From Coriobacteriaceae bacterium (lineage in GTDB: Bacteria > Actinomycetota > Coriobacteriia > Coriobacteriales > Eggerthellaceae): DNA of 44,137 bases. Numbering within the stretch: the stretch's first letter is position 1; each line of letters begins with the position of its first letter. The position numbers and the translations under genes are program-made. The notes under the pieces were generated by a model. The model saw only the letters and a list, made by a program, of their open reading frames with translations. It was not told the origin of the DNA and made no database searches. The DNA lies in NCBI GenBank assembly GCA_031256895.1, contig JAIRPR010000064.1, forward strand, positions 1-44,137, written 5' to 3'. This document shows positions 10,101 to 18,326 of this stretch, in pieces.

Positions 10101-12278
10101 GTTCCGTATATCCAAAACACCTCCGATCCAGACGGAAAGGGCAGTGGGGCCGTTGGAGTTGCCGCTTGCCCGAAGCTTGTAGGAGCGCTGCTGGATGTCG
10201 AAGTAACGGGGGAAATCCATGGTGAAGGTGAAGTCGTAGCCGTCTATGACGCCGTCTAGCTGTCCTAAGGTGCCCGATCCCCCGTCGGTGCGCCCATAGG
10301 CTTCCAGTATGGAACCGGGGCCCACGTTGAAAGAGAGCGATGAGTTGTTGTTCGAGATGGCAGCGCCGTATTCCGCATACAGGAGCAAGGCGCTCTTCTC
10401 GCCGGTGACCTCCAACAGGTTGTTGGTAGCAGAGCTCGGCATCCAGATGGCGGCGTTCTGCGCATCCCCATGGGGGGTGGTGGCGTGCTCGCGTTTGTTG
10501 CCTTCGTTATGGATGCGGCACATGGCGCCGTTGATGACCCGTATGCTGTTGTTGTTGGATGCCAGCACCAAGGCGTCCTGGTTGTAGCGGTCTGCGTTGG
10601 TGCTCACTCCGGGGTCCTTGCGCACTATCTCGAACAATGCCTGGTCGGTCACCAAAGCCTGCACACTGCGACGCATGTACAGCGTTCCTATGATTGCGTT
10701 GTCGATCCCGGTGTCCTTCGACTGGAAGTAGGCTTGGGAGCCTTGCCCTGCGATATCGATGCGCCCGTTCATCAGGTTCATCGACAAGGCATTGCCTAAG
10801 CCGTTGTTGACAACGCGCAGCTCGGCGCCGCCCGTCACAGTAAGGCCGGCATCGCCCGAGGCGTTCTGCCCGCTCAAGGCAAGCACCGCTCGGGACATAA
10901 GGTTGGTGTTCGCCGCTGTCGAGGTCCCGTCCCCCGTGATGGTCACAACAGCACCGTTCACCAGGGTCATCTCTGCCTTGCCGTTCGTTGCAGGGGCTGC
11001 CGCTGTATCCCAGCCCTCAATTTCCCCCAAAGCAACCGCGATACCCGACCCCGTGGACTCAAAAGCGGTGACCGGGCCCTTGTTGATGTTCACCACCGCG
11101 TTGTCGTACACACGGAAGTAGGTGCCTATGCTGTTGTTGCGCCCATTGCCCGTCAGGTTGACGCCCCGGCTGTTGCCGCTGAAGTCCAGGTACACCTGGG
11201 CACCGGCTTCCACCGTGAGGCCTTTCGCGTGGATATGCCCTTTCTGGCTGGCATTGGTTAACATGCTGACGTTCGACGCCCAGCGCACCGTGCCCGCAAG
11301 CACCAGGTCGCTGTTGGGGGCGCTGAAAAGCGGCGCGGTGTTGGCGTTGTCGCTCGCGACGCCTTCCAGGCGCACCGTCCAGTTGCGCGTGTCCTGCTCG
11401 AAGGTGGCGGCGGTGCCGGACTGGGTGGCAGCTGTGGTGGTGCCGGTGGTCACGTTGGCGTGGATGATGAAGTGGCTGTTCTTTGCCGTGGCCCCGCTGG
11501 TTGCGGTCTTTCTTACCACAAGGTCTACCAGGGAAAGGGTCTTCGCTGACGCCACGTTGGCCAACGTGAGGCCACGCCCGGTGTTGGTGCCGTAATCCAG
11601 CAGATGGCCATGGCCGTTTATGGTGAGGCTCTTGTCGATGTTGGCGGGGTTGGTGCCGTCATAGGTGATGTCTGCCCCCAGGTCAATGGTATCGCCTTCT
11701 GCGGCACCGTTCATCGCGGCGACGAAATCTGCCCAAGTGGTCACCGGGGCAGCGGCAGGCGTGAAATCGCGTGCCTGGGGGCTGAGCAGCCCATCGGCAG
11801 CCTGTGCGCCCCCCTCGATAGGTCCGGTTGCTGCGGCTTCATCGGGGTTCTCGGCGGCTCCAATGGCTTCCGTTGCCTCGGTGGCATCGCCACCTTCAGA
11901 GGCCTCCGTGGCCTCGGCAAGGCTGCTTCCCCCGGCAAGGCTGCCTAGCTCGGCAAGGCTGCCTGCCTCGGCGAGGCTTCCCGCCATGGCGCCAGCCATG
12001 CTCGCAGCAAGGTTGCCGGACGTGCCGCTTTCTGCGGCGCTCTCGTCGGCAAAGATAAGGCCGGTGCTTTGCAGAGGGTTCAAGGTGAGCACCAGGGCTA
12101 TGGTGAGCACCAGGGCAAGCAGCCGCTGGCCCTTCCTCACGATGCCGGTGCCCTTCAAAGCCCGGTTCCTGACCTTCTGCTGCGCGGTTGCGGCTTCACC
12201 CGCAGGGGTTGCGCTGCACCTGCCTTGGATGCCTTTTACCCACACGTCTGCGTTCCTCGTCTTGCTGGACCTGTCCAT
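7104..12278 (-). CDS. Giant surface/adhesin-type protein, N-terminal part (1724 aa), ends at in-frame TAG inside the repeat array
   Basis: ATG at 12278 preceded by AAGGAGAAGG-type RBS; long n-region then hydrophobic LLALVLTIALVLTLNPLQSTGLIFA signal peptide; A/G/S/L-rich low complexity; WADFVAAMNGAAEGDTIDLGADITYDG...LTINGHGHLLDYG beta-helix-like segment; Ig-like region; then 96-aa repeats (FYVSGGTIIGQNANYVIYGTTPTYLVAAGVPAANADL...). Confidence 0.85.
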   Translation of the reverse strand: MDRSSKTRNADVWVKGIQGRCSATPAGEAATAQQKVRNRALKGTGIVRKGQRLLALVLTIALVLTLNPLQSTGLIFADESAAESGTSGNLAASMAGAMAGSLAEAGSLAELGSLAGGSSLAEATEASEGGDATEATEAIGAAENPDEAAATGPIEGGAQAADGLLSPQARDFTPAAAPVTTWADFVAAMNGAAEGDTIDLGADITYDGTNPANIDKSLTINGHGHLLDYGTNTGRGLTLANVASAKTLSLVDLVVRKTATSGATAKNSHFIIHANVTTGTTTAATQSGTAATFEQDTRNWTVRLEGVASDNANTAPLFSAPNSDLVLAGTVRWASNVSMLTNASQKGHIHAKGLTVEAGAQVYLDFSGNSRGVNLTGNGRNNSIGTYFRVYDNAVVNINKGPVTAFESTGSGIAVALGEIEGWDTAAAPATNGKAEMTLVNGAVVTITGDGTSTAANTNLMSRAVLALSGQNASGDAGLTVTGGAELRVVNNGLGNALSMNLMNGRIDIAGQGSQAYFQSKDTGIDNAIIGTLYMRRSVQALVTDQALFEIVRKDPGVSTNADRYNQDALVLASNNNSIRVINGAMCRIHNEGNKREHATTPHGDAQNAAIWMPSSATNNLLEVTGEKSALLLYAEYGAAISNNNSSLSFNVGPGSILEAYGRTDGGSGTLGQLDGVIDGYDFTFTMDFPRYFDIQQRSYKLRASGNSNGPTALSVWIGGVLDIRNSRFLGWEYTQDNSPTGDPDKWPAPAISLEKGNYSSSFGGWNSNNTWAGKTVYPNRLIRLSANNAPPRITDILPVENADKHVYVQARVPEGLDDDGRPAYDGEVYAVLKETLPASLGGTTRTMTASSTYEMDVFGTTRQGMIEFDLGSFAVEGARYEVIDAWRGTADKNDPDSLIAEYITDDVEVVTDTTPPKAAVMTTASPIWSNERTLEGTWSMTTSLADPLSDGPVIPGGAVYSIVRANGSVIKDKATDAAVSLVQTSPTTGTYELVLPAGLPLQADDRVYVQLVDRLGNTNPAGTASAPAGATAYHDASFASAPYVTVQPTAYDVLAESQVIGMIQARATTSAAQLLLLVKAGATDLSDGSSQAVSIDAANTTFPINNTASIPDTGGYYKVTVQLDKNTAYKKTVYVRVEPADVIYHNGYVLNYTANNTRRNHAWVDSYLALGSADRLALLSQPSYHGLGAYRVTGFTASGIQTTAATVAIRNESFTKDHVANDSFVAYVVEEPAASATIAVNIADGTPTITASSQVVLGIGAAVPTLSDLYSGVAVADAEDAWTALSLPGLIASGRLRVLDGAGSPITNTASYFDTSVPGVFRVSYEVTDSDGNTATAWRDYLVGMDIIGESASYVVYGQTPQFLSVSEVDAANADLRTAGRVSAREKATGATVPASGITVAGVLGRQDSDLGVRQAISFTVAADTSVPKASGTVDFYVSEGTVIGQSARYVIYGETLRFLPVSGVDAANADLVAAGSVRAYEKATGTPVPASGIDISGWPLAKDAASLGVLQQVRYTVAADVSSPPASASVGFYVSEGAVIGESASYIVFGATPQYLSAAGVATANADLVAAGHVSAYEKASGNKVPSAGISATPSLSDSAALFGTAQPVAYTVNSDTSSPRASGTVYFQVSGGTIIGQNANYVIYGTTPTYLVAAGVPAANADLLAAGQVSAFEKASGTPVPASAISIVGSLSDAVADYGVAQTVSYTVNIDPSTPPASGMV

Positions 12279-12777
12279 AAGAATATCCTTCTCCTTTTAA
12301 CCTGGAATGCATCAAGATTGCTCGGCTGCTTGACTCGACCTTACTCGAACTGCCACCTGACCTTGTGCATGCGCCTTTCCTGGATGGCATGTCTGTCCAG
12401 AACCGCAATTCTCCACAAGCGGTACCGAAGCTTTATGCACCCATTCATCCGCACCCATGCCTGCAAAACCTCCTGGCCGCACAGGCGCACACGGATGGCG
12501 CTCAACACACAAAGTTTAGGATATGGTTCCGTTTCCCTCACAAATTGCTACGAGTTGTATTCATAGCACGACGAATGGTAACGTTTTTCCCCTCCCCTGC
12601 CACTTTACGGAAGAGCAAACATTGCGCAATGGCTGCGTGACAGTTGGAAGGCGCCGGTAATCCACTTGAAAGAAAGCCTTATAGTTTCCCGAGCCAGCTG
12701 ATGTGCTGGCTTATGCCTGCGTGTCGCGGACAGCGGGCAGGCATCGGCACAGGAAAGGAAACAGGAGGAAACAAGAC

Positions 12778-14703
12778 GTGAAGAAGACAAGCATAACCAG
12801 GCGCGACCTGTTCAAGGGCACAGCCGTACTGGGAGCAGGCGCAGCGGCGGCCTCGGTGTTCGGATCGCTTGTCGGGTGCAGCGACCCGAAGAAGGAAAAG
12901 GGCATGATAGCCGTGACCGCATCGGGGCGCAGCTTTGCCGTGCATGGCGCTGACATCGTGGTGGTGGGCGGGGGCATGGCGGGCATGAATGCCGCCCGTG
13001 TCGCCAACAACCGGGGCGCCTCGGTCATCCTGGTGGACAAAGGCCCCTTGGGGCATTCGGGCAACTCGGGGGTGCTCTGGGGCCAGACCTTCGTCAGTTC
13101 CGAGAACACCCACGACAACGGCGAAAAGGGCGCGGAGTTCATCACCATAGACGTGATGGGCATCCTGGACCAGGAACAGGCAAGAAACGTGTCACGTGCC
13201 CATATCGAGGCGCAGCCGCGCTCGATGATCGAACAGGCAGGCAACATGTTCCAGCGCGACGATGCCGGGAACACCGTGGGCGTCGATGCGCAGGACGAGA
13301 TATCCGTGACCCACAACGCGCTCCACAAACAGCAGGCCCAAGCCCTCAGAAGGCGCGGCATACCCGTCTTCGAGCACACCATGATGATCGATGTCCTGGT
13401 GTATGAAGGGCAGGCAGCGGGCATCGTGGCCATCGACCTCTTCGATGGCAGCGCACATGTCTTCCGGGGGAAGAAGGTTATCCTTTGCACCGGGGGCTAC
13501 CATTGGGCAAGCGGCAAGACGGGCGGCGGGCCCGAATCGACCGGGGAAGGCCATCTTGCCCTCCTGAAACGCGGCCTTGCCTTCAAGGACATGGAGTTCC
13601 CCCAGTACGACTTCTGCGGCATACATCCCTTCGGCTACCGCCCCGACAAGGAAAAGGACGCCATCGAGATAGCGGTGACCTATCCTTTGAACGGCGAGAT
13701 ACACCACCGTATCTACAACTCGGACAAGCAGTCCTTCACCAATGCCTTCTTCGAGGACCCCGAAGTGCAGAGCATCGCCTCTTTCCAGGGCACGCTGATC
13801 ACCGCCGCCAAGGAGCTCTACCAGGGCAAGGGTACCCCCGGCGACGGCACGGGCAATGGTGTCTATTTCGGGCTTGCCGGCATCATGGAAGAGCCCAACA
13901 CCCAATCATACCCTTCCTACAAGGGCATCACGCAAAACGTCATTGCCAACATGGGCTATGCCTGGCCCGATTACCTTGAATGCGTCGCGAACGAGTACAG
14001 TTCGTGCGGGGTGCCCCGTCAAGACCCTGCCACCTGCGAATCCGAGATACCTGGGCTCTACACCGTGTTCGTGGCGCTTTCGGCCATGAGCAGCATGTGG
14101 AACTGGGGGCAAAGCTACCTGGCCGGGGGCGATGCCGCGAAGAAGGCGGCTTCGGTGAAAGCCTTGCCTGCCTATGGCATCGAGGATGTCGATGCGGCAT
14201 TGACCCAGGCCTATGGCATGCTGTCGGCACAGCCCAAAGACGGCATCCGTTCGACCGAGGTGCATCGCAAGATCCAGCGCGCCTTCTATCGAGGCCAGGA
14301 CTTCATGAAGGATGAAGAAGGCATGCAGGTGATGCTGGCCGAGCTGGAAAGGATACAAAAGGAAGACGTCCCCCGGATGTATTGCCTGGACAGGTCCTTG
14401 ACCTGCAACCGTGATTGGAAGATGGCCATGGAAGTGGAAAGCATGTTGACCTGTTCCCTGGCAACCGTGCACGCAGCCCTCGCACGCAAGGAGAGCCGTT
14501 CGCCCTTCTTCCGCAGCGACTACCCCAAGATGAACAACTCTGACTATCTGTGCTACCTGTGGACAAGCCTTGACAAGAACGGCAACTGGAAGGTCGAGAA
14601 GGGCGATATCACAGACACCGTTGTCCCCCGCGACAAGATACGGCAGATCCTTGACGACAGCGACCCCCGCTACGACATATCGATAGCCAATAAATACCTC
14701 TAG
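12778..14703 (+). CDS. Tat-exported, predicted lipid-anchored FAD-dependent reductase, FrdA/SdhA-like flavoprotein subunit
   Basis: GTG start at 12778 with AGGAGG upstream; N-terminus MKKTSITRRDLFKG...GSLVGCSD (twin-arginine motif plus LVGC lipobox); dinucleotide-binding ADIVVVGGGMAGMNAARVA; STGEGHLALLKRGLAFKDMEFPQYD; C-terminal RKESRSPFFRSDYP. The ORF-track start at 12703 is upstream of the RBS. Confidence 0.85.
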   Translation: MKKTSITRRDLFKGTAVLGAGAAAASVFGSLVGCSDPKKEKGMIAVTASGRSFAVHGADIVVVGGGMAGMNAARVANNRGASVILVDKGPLGHSGNSGVLWGQTFVSSENTHDNGEKGAEFITIDVMGILDQEQARNVSRAHIEAQPRSMIEQAGNMFQRDDAGNTVGVDAQDEISVTHNALHKQQAQALRRRGIPVFEHTMMIDVLVYEGQAAGIVAIDLFDGSAHVFRGKKVILCTGGYHWASGKTGGGPESTGEGHLALLKRGLAFKDMEFPQYDFCGIHPFGYRPDKEKDAIEIAVTYPLNGEIHHRIYNSDKQSFTNAFFEDPEVQSIASFQGTLITAAKELYQGKGTPGDGTGNGVYFGLAGIMEEPNTQSYPSYKGITQNVIANMGYAWPDYLECVANEYSSCGVPRQDPATCESEIPGLYTVFVALSAMSSMWNWGQSYLAGGDAAKKAASVKALPAYGIEDVDAALTQAYGMLSAQPKDGIRSTEVHRKIQRAFYRGQDFMKDEEGMQVMLAELERIQKEDVPRMYCLDRSLTCNRDWKMAMEVESMLTCSLATVHAALARKESRSPFFRSDYPKMNNSDYLCYLWTSLDKNGNWKVEKGDITDTVVPRDKIRQILDDSDPRYDISIANKYL

Positions 14704-14714
14704 CTGCTCCTGGA

Positions 14715-14789
14715 CGGAAAGGGGCGTAGTGCCAGGCGGCTTAAAGCCGGTGGTGCACCCCGAGGGAGTCCTGTTGGGCAGCCTTTCCG
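14715..14789 (+). other. Candidate structured RNA element in the intergenic/leader region
   Basis: 8-bp closing stem CGGAAAGG (14715-14722) / CCTTTCCG (14782-14789) enclosing small hairpins GGC-TTAAA-GCC, GGTG-GTG-CACC and CTG-TTGGG-CAG. Confidence 0.35.
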
Positions 14790-14867
14790 GTGAATATCCC
14801 GACACAGCAGCCAAGCCAGCTCAATCCTATCCGTTCAGACCCGACCACCCTGTGACAAGGAGGCATC

Positions 14868-15611
14868 ATGCCTGAAAATTTCAAGATAAGCATCATGAAG
14901 CACGACCCTTCCCTCAACGAGAAGCCGGCGAAGAAGACCTACGAGGTGCCCGACGACCCCGAGTTCGCACCGATGACCGCCTTGAAGGCGCTCCACTACA
15001 TCAACCGTTACCTTGAGCCGGTGGCCTACGACTACAACTGCCGTCGCGGCACCTGCGGGCGCTGCGCCATGATGATAGACGGCCAACCAAGGCTTGCCTG
15101 TCTCTTCCCCCTCAGTGGCAGCCATACGCTCGAGCCCCTCTTTGGCTTCCCCGTCGTGCGCGACCTTGTCGTTGACAAGGGGGAAGCCTATGCCCGATTC
15201 GTCAACAGCAACCACTCTATCAAGACCTTAGGGCCAAAGCAGGTCTTGAAGCCGATACCTTTCAAACATTGGGAAGAGAAGATATACCCCTTGAACTCCT
15301 GTCGCGAATGCATGTCCTGCTATGCGAGCTGCCAATCGTGGCACCTGTTCAACCGGAAGGGTTCGTATGCGGGCCCGGGCGCCATGCAACAGATCTACCT
15401 GCGCCACATCGACACCGAAGACAAGATGGACCGCATCGAACAGGCGGTCTTCTCAGGCTTGTTCGAATGCGTCCAATGCGGCACCTGCACCCAGGTCTGC
15501 CCCGCCCTGATACCGGGTTCAGAGAACATCAAGGCTATGATGGACGAAGCCGAGGCACGCGGCCTGAAGCCCGCCTCTGGCCAGGCGACCGATTATTGGC
15601 CTGCACTGTAA
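14868..15611 (+). CDS. SdhB/FrdB-like iron-sulfur subunit
   Basis: 2Fe-2S motif CNCRRGTCGRCAMMIDGQPRLAC; CRECMSCYASC and CVQCGTCTQVCP cluster motifs; AAGGAGG upstream of ATG. Confidence 0.88.
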   Translation: MPENFKISIMKHDPSLNEKPAKKTYEVPDDPEFAPMTALKALHYINRYLEPVAYDYNCRRGTCGRCAMMIDGQPRLACLFPLSGSHTLEPLFGFPVVRDLVVDKGEAYARFVNSNHSIKTLGPKQVLKPIPFKHWEEKIYPLNSCRECMSCYASCQSWHLFNRKGSYAGPGAMQQIYLRHIDTEDKMDRIEQAVFSGLFECVQCGTCTQVCPALIPGSENIKAMMDEAEARGLKPASGQATDYWPAL

Positions 15612-15618
15612 GCCTTGG

Positions 15619-17016
15619 TCAGGCAAGCTTTGAGGCATCGACGGCCACGATATGCCCTTCTGAGTCCTCGAAGATGCACAGCGAGCCATCGCGGCTCTCA
15701 TAGATATGCCGGAAACGGGCGAAGGCACCCTTCAGGGGAACCCGCACCGCCTGCTGGCGATCCTGGGCAGCTTGCGCGGGAGCGCCTTGCGCGGGCTTTG
15801 CTGCCGCCGGATGGGCAGAAGCGCTTGGGGCGGGTTTCGCTGCGGCCGGTTGCGCAGCGGCGGCCTGTGCGGCTTGTACCGGCTTCCCTGCCGCCAGATG
15901 GGCGGAAGCAGCCGGTGCGGGCTTCTGGGCTGCTGGTTGGACGGAAGCGGTTTGCACCGGCCTTAGGGCCGCTGCTTGGGCGAAAGCAACGGGGGCTGTC
16001 TTTATTGCCGCTGTCTGGGTGTTTGTTTGCGCAGAGTCAATGCCCGAAAAGGCGAGGGGCTGTGCAGCAATACCCGGGACCTTGGCACTCTGGGGTGCAG
16101 CGGCCGGGGCGCCGGACGGGCTTGCTGCGGAGGCCCGGGCAATGGTGACCTGAGACTCGGCAGCTTGGACCGACACGGAATGGGTCGAGACAGAATAGGT
16201 GACGCCTTGGATCAGGTCTTGGGCATCCGGCTTGATCATCAGGGGCAAGGTGGCTGCGAGTTGGGCAGCTGTCTGGGCATGCAGCGCAGGGTTGGCCTGG
16301 GCGCCTGCGGCCTGATGCACAGCTGCCTGATGCGCGGCGGCTTCATGTGCAGCGGCTTCATGTGCGGCGGCTTCATGTGCGGCGGCTTCATGTGCAGCGG
16401 CGAACACGGCTGTTGGCTGTGAGGGCACCGGTTGGGCATATCCTGGGCGGCTTGCGGCGGAAGGGGCGCCAGAGGCCTGCCGCGAAGCCGTCGGGGCTTC
16501 TTCGGCAACCGCGCCAGACGGCCTTGGACGTTCCCTATTGCTGAACGCGTCCCCCACAACAGGGTGGTTTCCCCCAGAAGGGGCCGTCTCGCGAGGACTT
16601 GCGCCCAAGGGCACCGATGCGGCGCTTGCTGATGCGTAAGGCGCCGTTTCCGGCACAAGGGTCTCTCGGGGGGCTTGTGCAGGATAGGCAGCCCCGAGAG
16701 GGGGCTGTCCAGGATCCGAGGACGTCAGAGCGGGCATCCCCGGGGAGGTATCGGCATTCCCGTTCCTCGATGGCTCGTACTGGTCATGTTGGACGGCAGC
16801 GCCCATCCCCAACTTCCCGAGAAGCGAGGTGTTGGCCTGCGATATGGCAAGGAGCTCGTTCGCAAGCGCCTCGCGGTCCTTCTCTCGCGATGCGCCTTGC
16901 AGCCTTTTGGCTATCTGTGCCACGCGTCCCCACGAAAGCGCGTCGAAGCTCTCTTTCCGTGAAGCTAATTTGTCTGCTTCAACAATTATGTGTTGTTCAG
17001 CCGACTTCTTGAACAT
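15619..17016 (-). CDS. Hypothetical protein: globular ends joined by a long Ala/Pro/Gln-rich repetitive linker
   Basis: Likely start MFKKSAEQHIIVEADKLASRKESFDALSWGRVAQIAKRLQ with AGGAAGG RBS; tandem AAHEAAAHEAAAHEAAAHEAAAHQAA; C-term FARFRHIYESRDGSLCIFEDSEGHIVAVDASKLA. Confidence 0.7.
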   Translation of the reverse strand: MFKKSAEQHIIVEADKLASRKESFDALSWGRVAQIAKRLQGASREKDREALANELLAISQANTSLLGKLGMGAAVQHDQYEPSRNGNADTSPGMPALTSSDPGQPPLGAAYPAQAPRETLVPETAPYASASAASVPLGASPRETAPSGGNHPVVGDAFSNRERPRPSGAVAEEAPTASRQASGAPSAASRPGYAQPVPSQPTAVFAAAHEAAAHEAAAHEAAAHEAAAHQAAVHQAAGAQANPALHAQTAAQLAATLPLMIKPDAQDLIQGVTYSVSTHSVSVQAAESQVTIARASAASPSGAPAAAPQSAKVPGIAAQPLAFSGIDSAQTNTQTAAIKTAPVAFAQAAALRPVQTASVQPAAQKPAPAASAHLAAGKPVQAAQAAAAQPAAAKPAPSASAHPAAAKPAQGAPAQAAQDRQQAVRVPLKGAFARFRHIYESRDGSLCIFEDSEGHIVAVDASKLA

Positions 17017-17417
17017 ATGAACCCTTCCTCTGAGAAGTTTCATTATAGCGCTTAATGGCAGATGTCAAGACAGGAAGATGCAGATAAAGGTATTAAAATA
17101 GATACCTTGCAATTATCCGCGCCCCGGCCAAAGGATGAAGCACGCATACGTCCTATCGTTGTTTGAGGCCTGTCCCTTGAACTAAGATGCCAGTCAAACG
17201 TTTGGGTTCCGTCATAAGGCCTTACCTTGCAGATCCAAGGCCTGAACAGTCACGATACCTTCGATATGTCAAGACCCAAGGACCGGCCACTCCTGCCTGC
17301 CGGCAGCACTTGATGAATGCCAGCCGTTCCCTGGAGGGTCCGTAAGCCCCTTCGCGTTCGTTTCTCCTGCTACCGGCACCACTTGATGCATGACAGCTGC
17401 GGCTGGCATACGCTGCG

Positions 17418-18326
17418 TCAATAGGAGACCTGCCAAAAGACCAGTCCATGGGCCGGAGCGGTCTGCCCGGCTGCACGGCGGTCGCAGGCCAAGAGCACGT
17501 CTTGTGCCCATCTTGCGGGGCGGTTCCCCAGACCTATCGCCACCATGGTGCCCACTATGGTGCGCACCATGGAATGGAGGAAGGCGTTCCCCACCACCTT
17601 GATGACCACCAGGTTTTCCCCCATAAGGCACTCTTCTTCCACGGCGATCTGCATGACCTTGCGATTGGTCGGCTTGTCCTGGGCAGACACCGCCTTGCAG
17701 AAGCTCTTGAAGTCGTGTTCTCCTATCAGATAGGCTGCGGCATCCCGCATGGCCTCCAAATCCAGGGGCCGGCCAAGATGCCAGACCCTGTCGGCCAGAA
17801 GGACCGGCCGTGCCTCACCGGTGGCGATAAGGTAGCGGTACTCGCGCGACCTGGCATCGAAACGGGCAGAGAAGCCTGGTGCGCGTTCCTCTATAGCCAG
17901 GATTGCCGCGTTGTCGTCGATGAGTGCGTTCAAGGATCGCAAAAGCCCCGGAAGGGGGCGCCCCTGCAGCTCTGAAGGGCTCACGTCGAAGCTTACCACC
18001 TGGCCTTTGGCATGGACACCGGCATCGGTCCTTCCGGCGCAGGTCGTCTCTACCTGCCTGCGGTACAGGATCCGCAAGGCATTGTTCAGGCTTCCTTGCA
18101 CGGTGGGCTGGCCTGGCTGCTGCGCAAAGCCTGAGAAGTGCAGGCCGTTGTAAGACATGGTCAAGGCAAGCGTATGGAAGGGATGGGGCGCTGCATCCGG
18201 AGCGGGGCGCCCAGCGGCATCCGGCACGGGATTCCCAGCGGCTCCCGGCGCGGCAGCCGGCGCGGCAGCCGGCGCATCGTGGGCTTGAGACCCCTGTACA
18301 GCAGCATTGTCTACGAGGCTTGCCAT
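17418..18326 (-). CDS. truA: tRNA pseudouridine synthase A, with Ala/Pro-rich N-terminal extension
   Basis: TLALTMSYNGLHFSGFAQQPGQPTVQGSLNNAL, CAGRTDAGVHAKGQVVSFD, FLHSMVRTIVGTMVAIG motifs. Confidence 0.93.
   Translation of the reverse strand: MASLVDNAAVQGSQAHDAPAAAPAAAPGAAGNPVPDAAGRPAPDAAPHPFHTLALTMSYNGLHFSGFAQQPGQPTVQGSLNNALRILYRRQVETTCAGRTDAGVHAKGQVVSFDVSPSELQGRPLPGLLRSLNALIDDNAAILAIEERAPGFSARFDARSREYRYLIATGEARPVLLADRVWHLGRPLDLEAMRDAAAYLIGEHDFKSFCKAVSAQDKPTNRKVMQIAVEEECLMGENLVVIKVVGNAFLHSMVRTIVGTMVAIGLGNRPARWAQDVLLACDRRAAGQTAPAHGLVFWQVSY

Noticed and set aside
12703-12777. Upstream extension of the flavoprotein ORF (MLAYACVSRTAGRHRHRKGNRRKQD)
   Set aside because: The strong SD AGGAGG lies within it, just before GTG 12778, and the Tat signal begins there.
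14704-14867. Cobalamin or FMN riboswitch (GGTGAATATCCCGACAC resembles parts of both), or a tRNA (75-nt cloverleaf-like)
   Set aside because: Only fragments of the riboswitch consensuses are present, and the tRNA T-loop GTTCRANTC motif is missing. Kept only as an unclassified structured element.
17299-17397. Imperfect ~27-bp repeats CCGGCAgCACTTGATGaATGcCAGC / CCGGCAcCACTTGATGcATGaCAGC near the truA 3' end
   Set aside because: Real similarity, but short and only two copies with no further structure I can support. Noted rather than called as an element.
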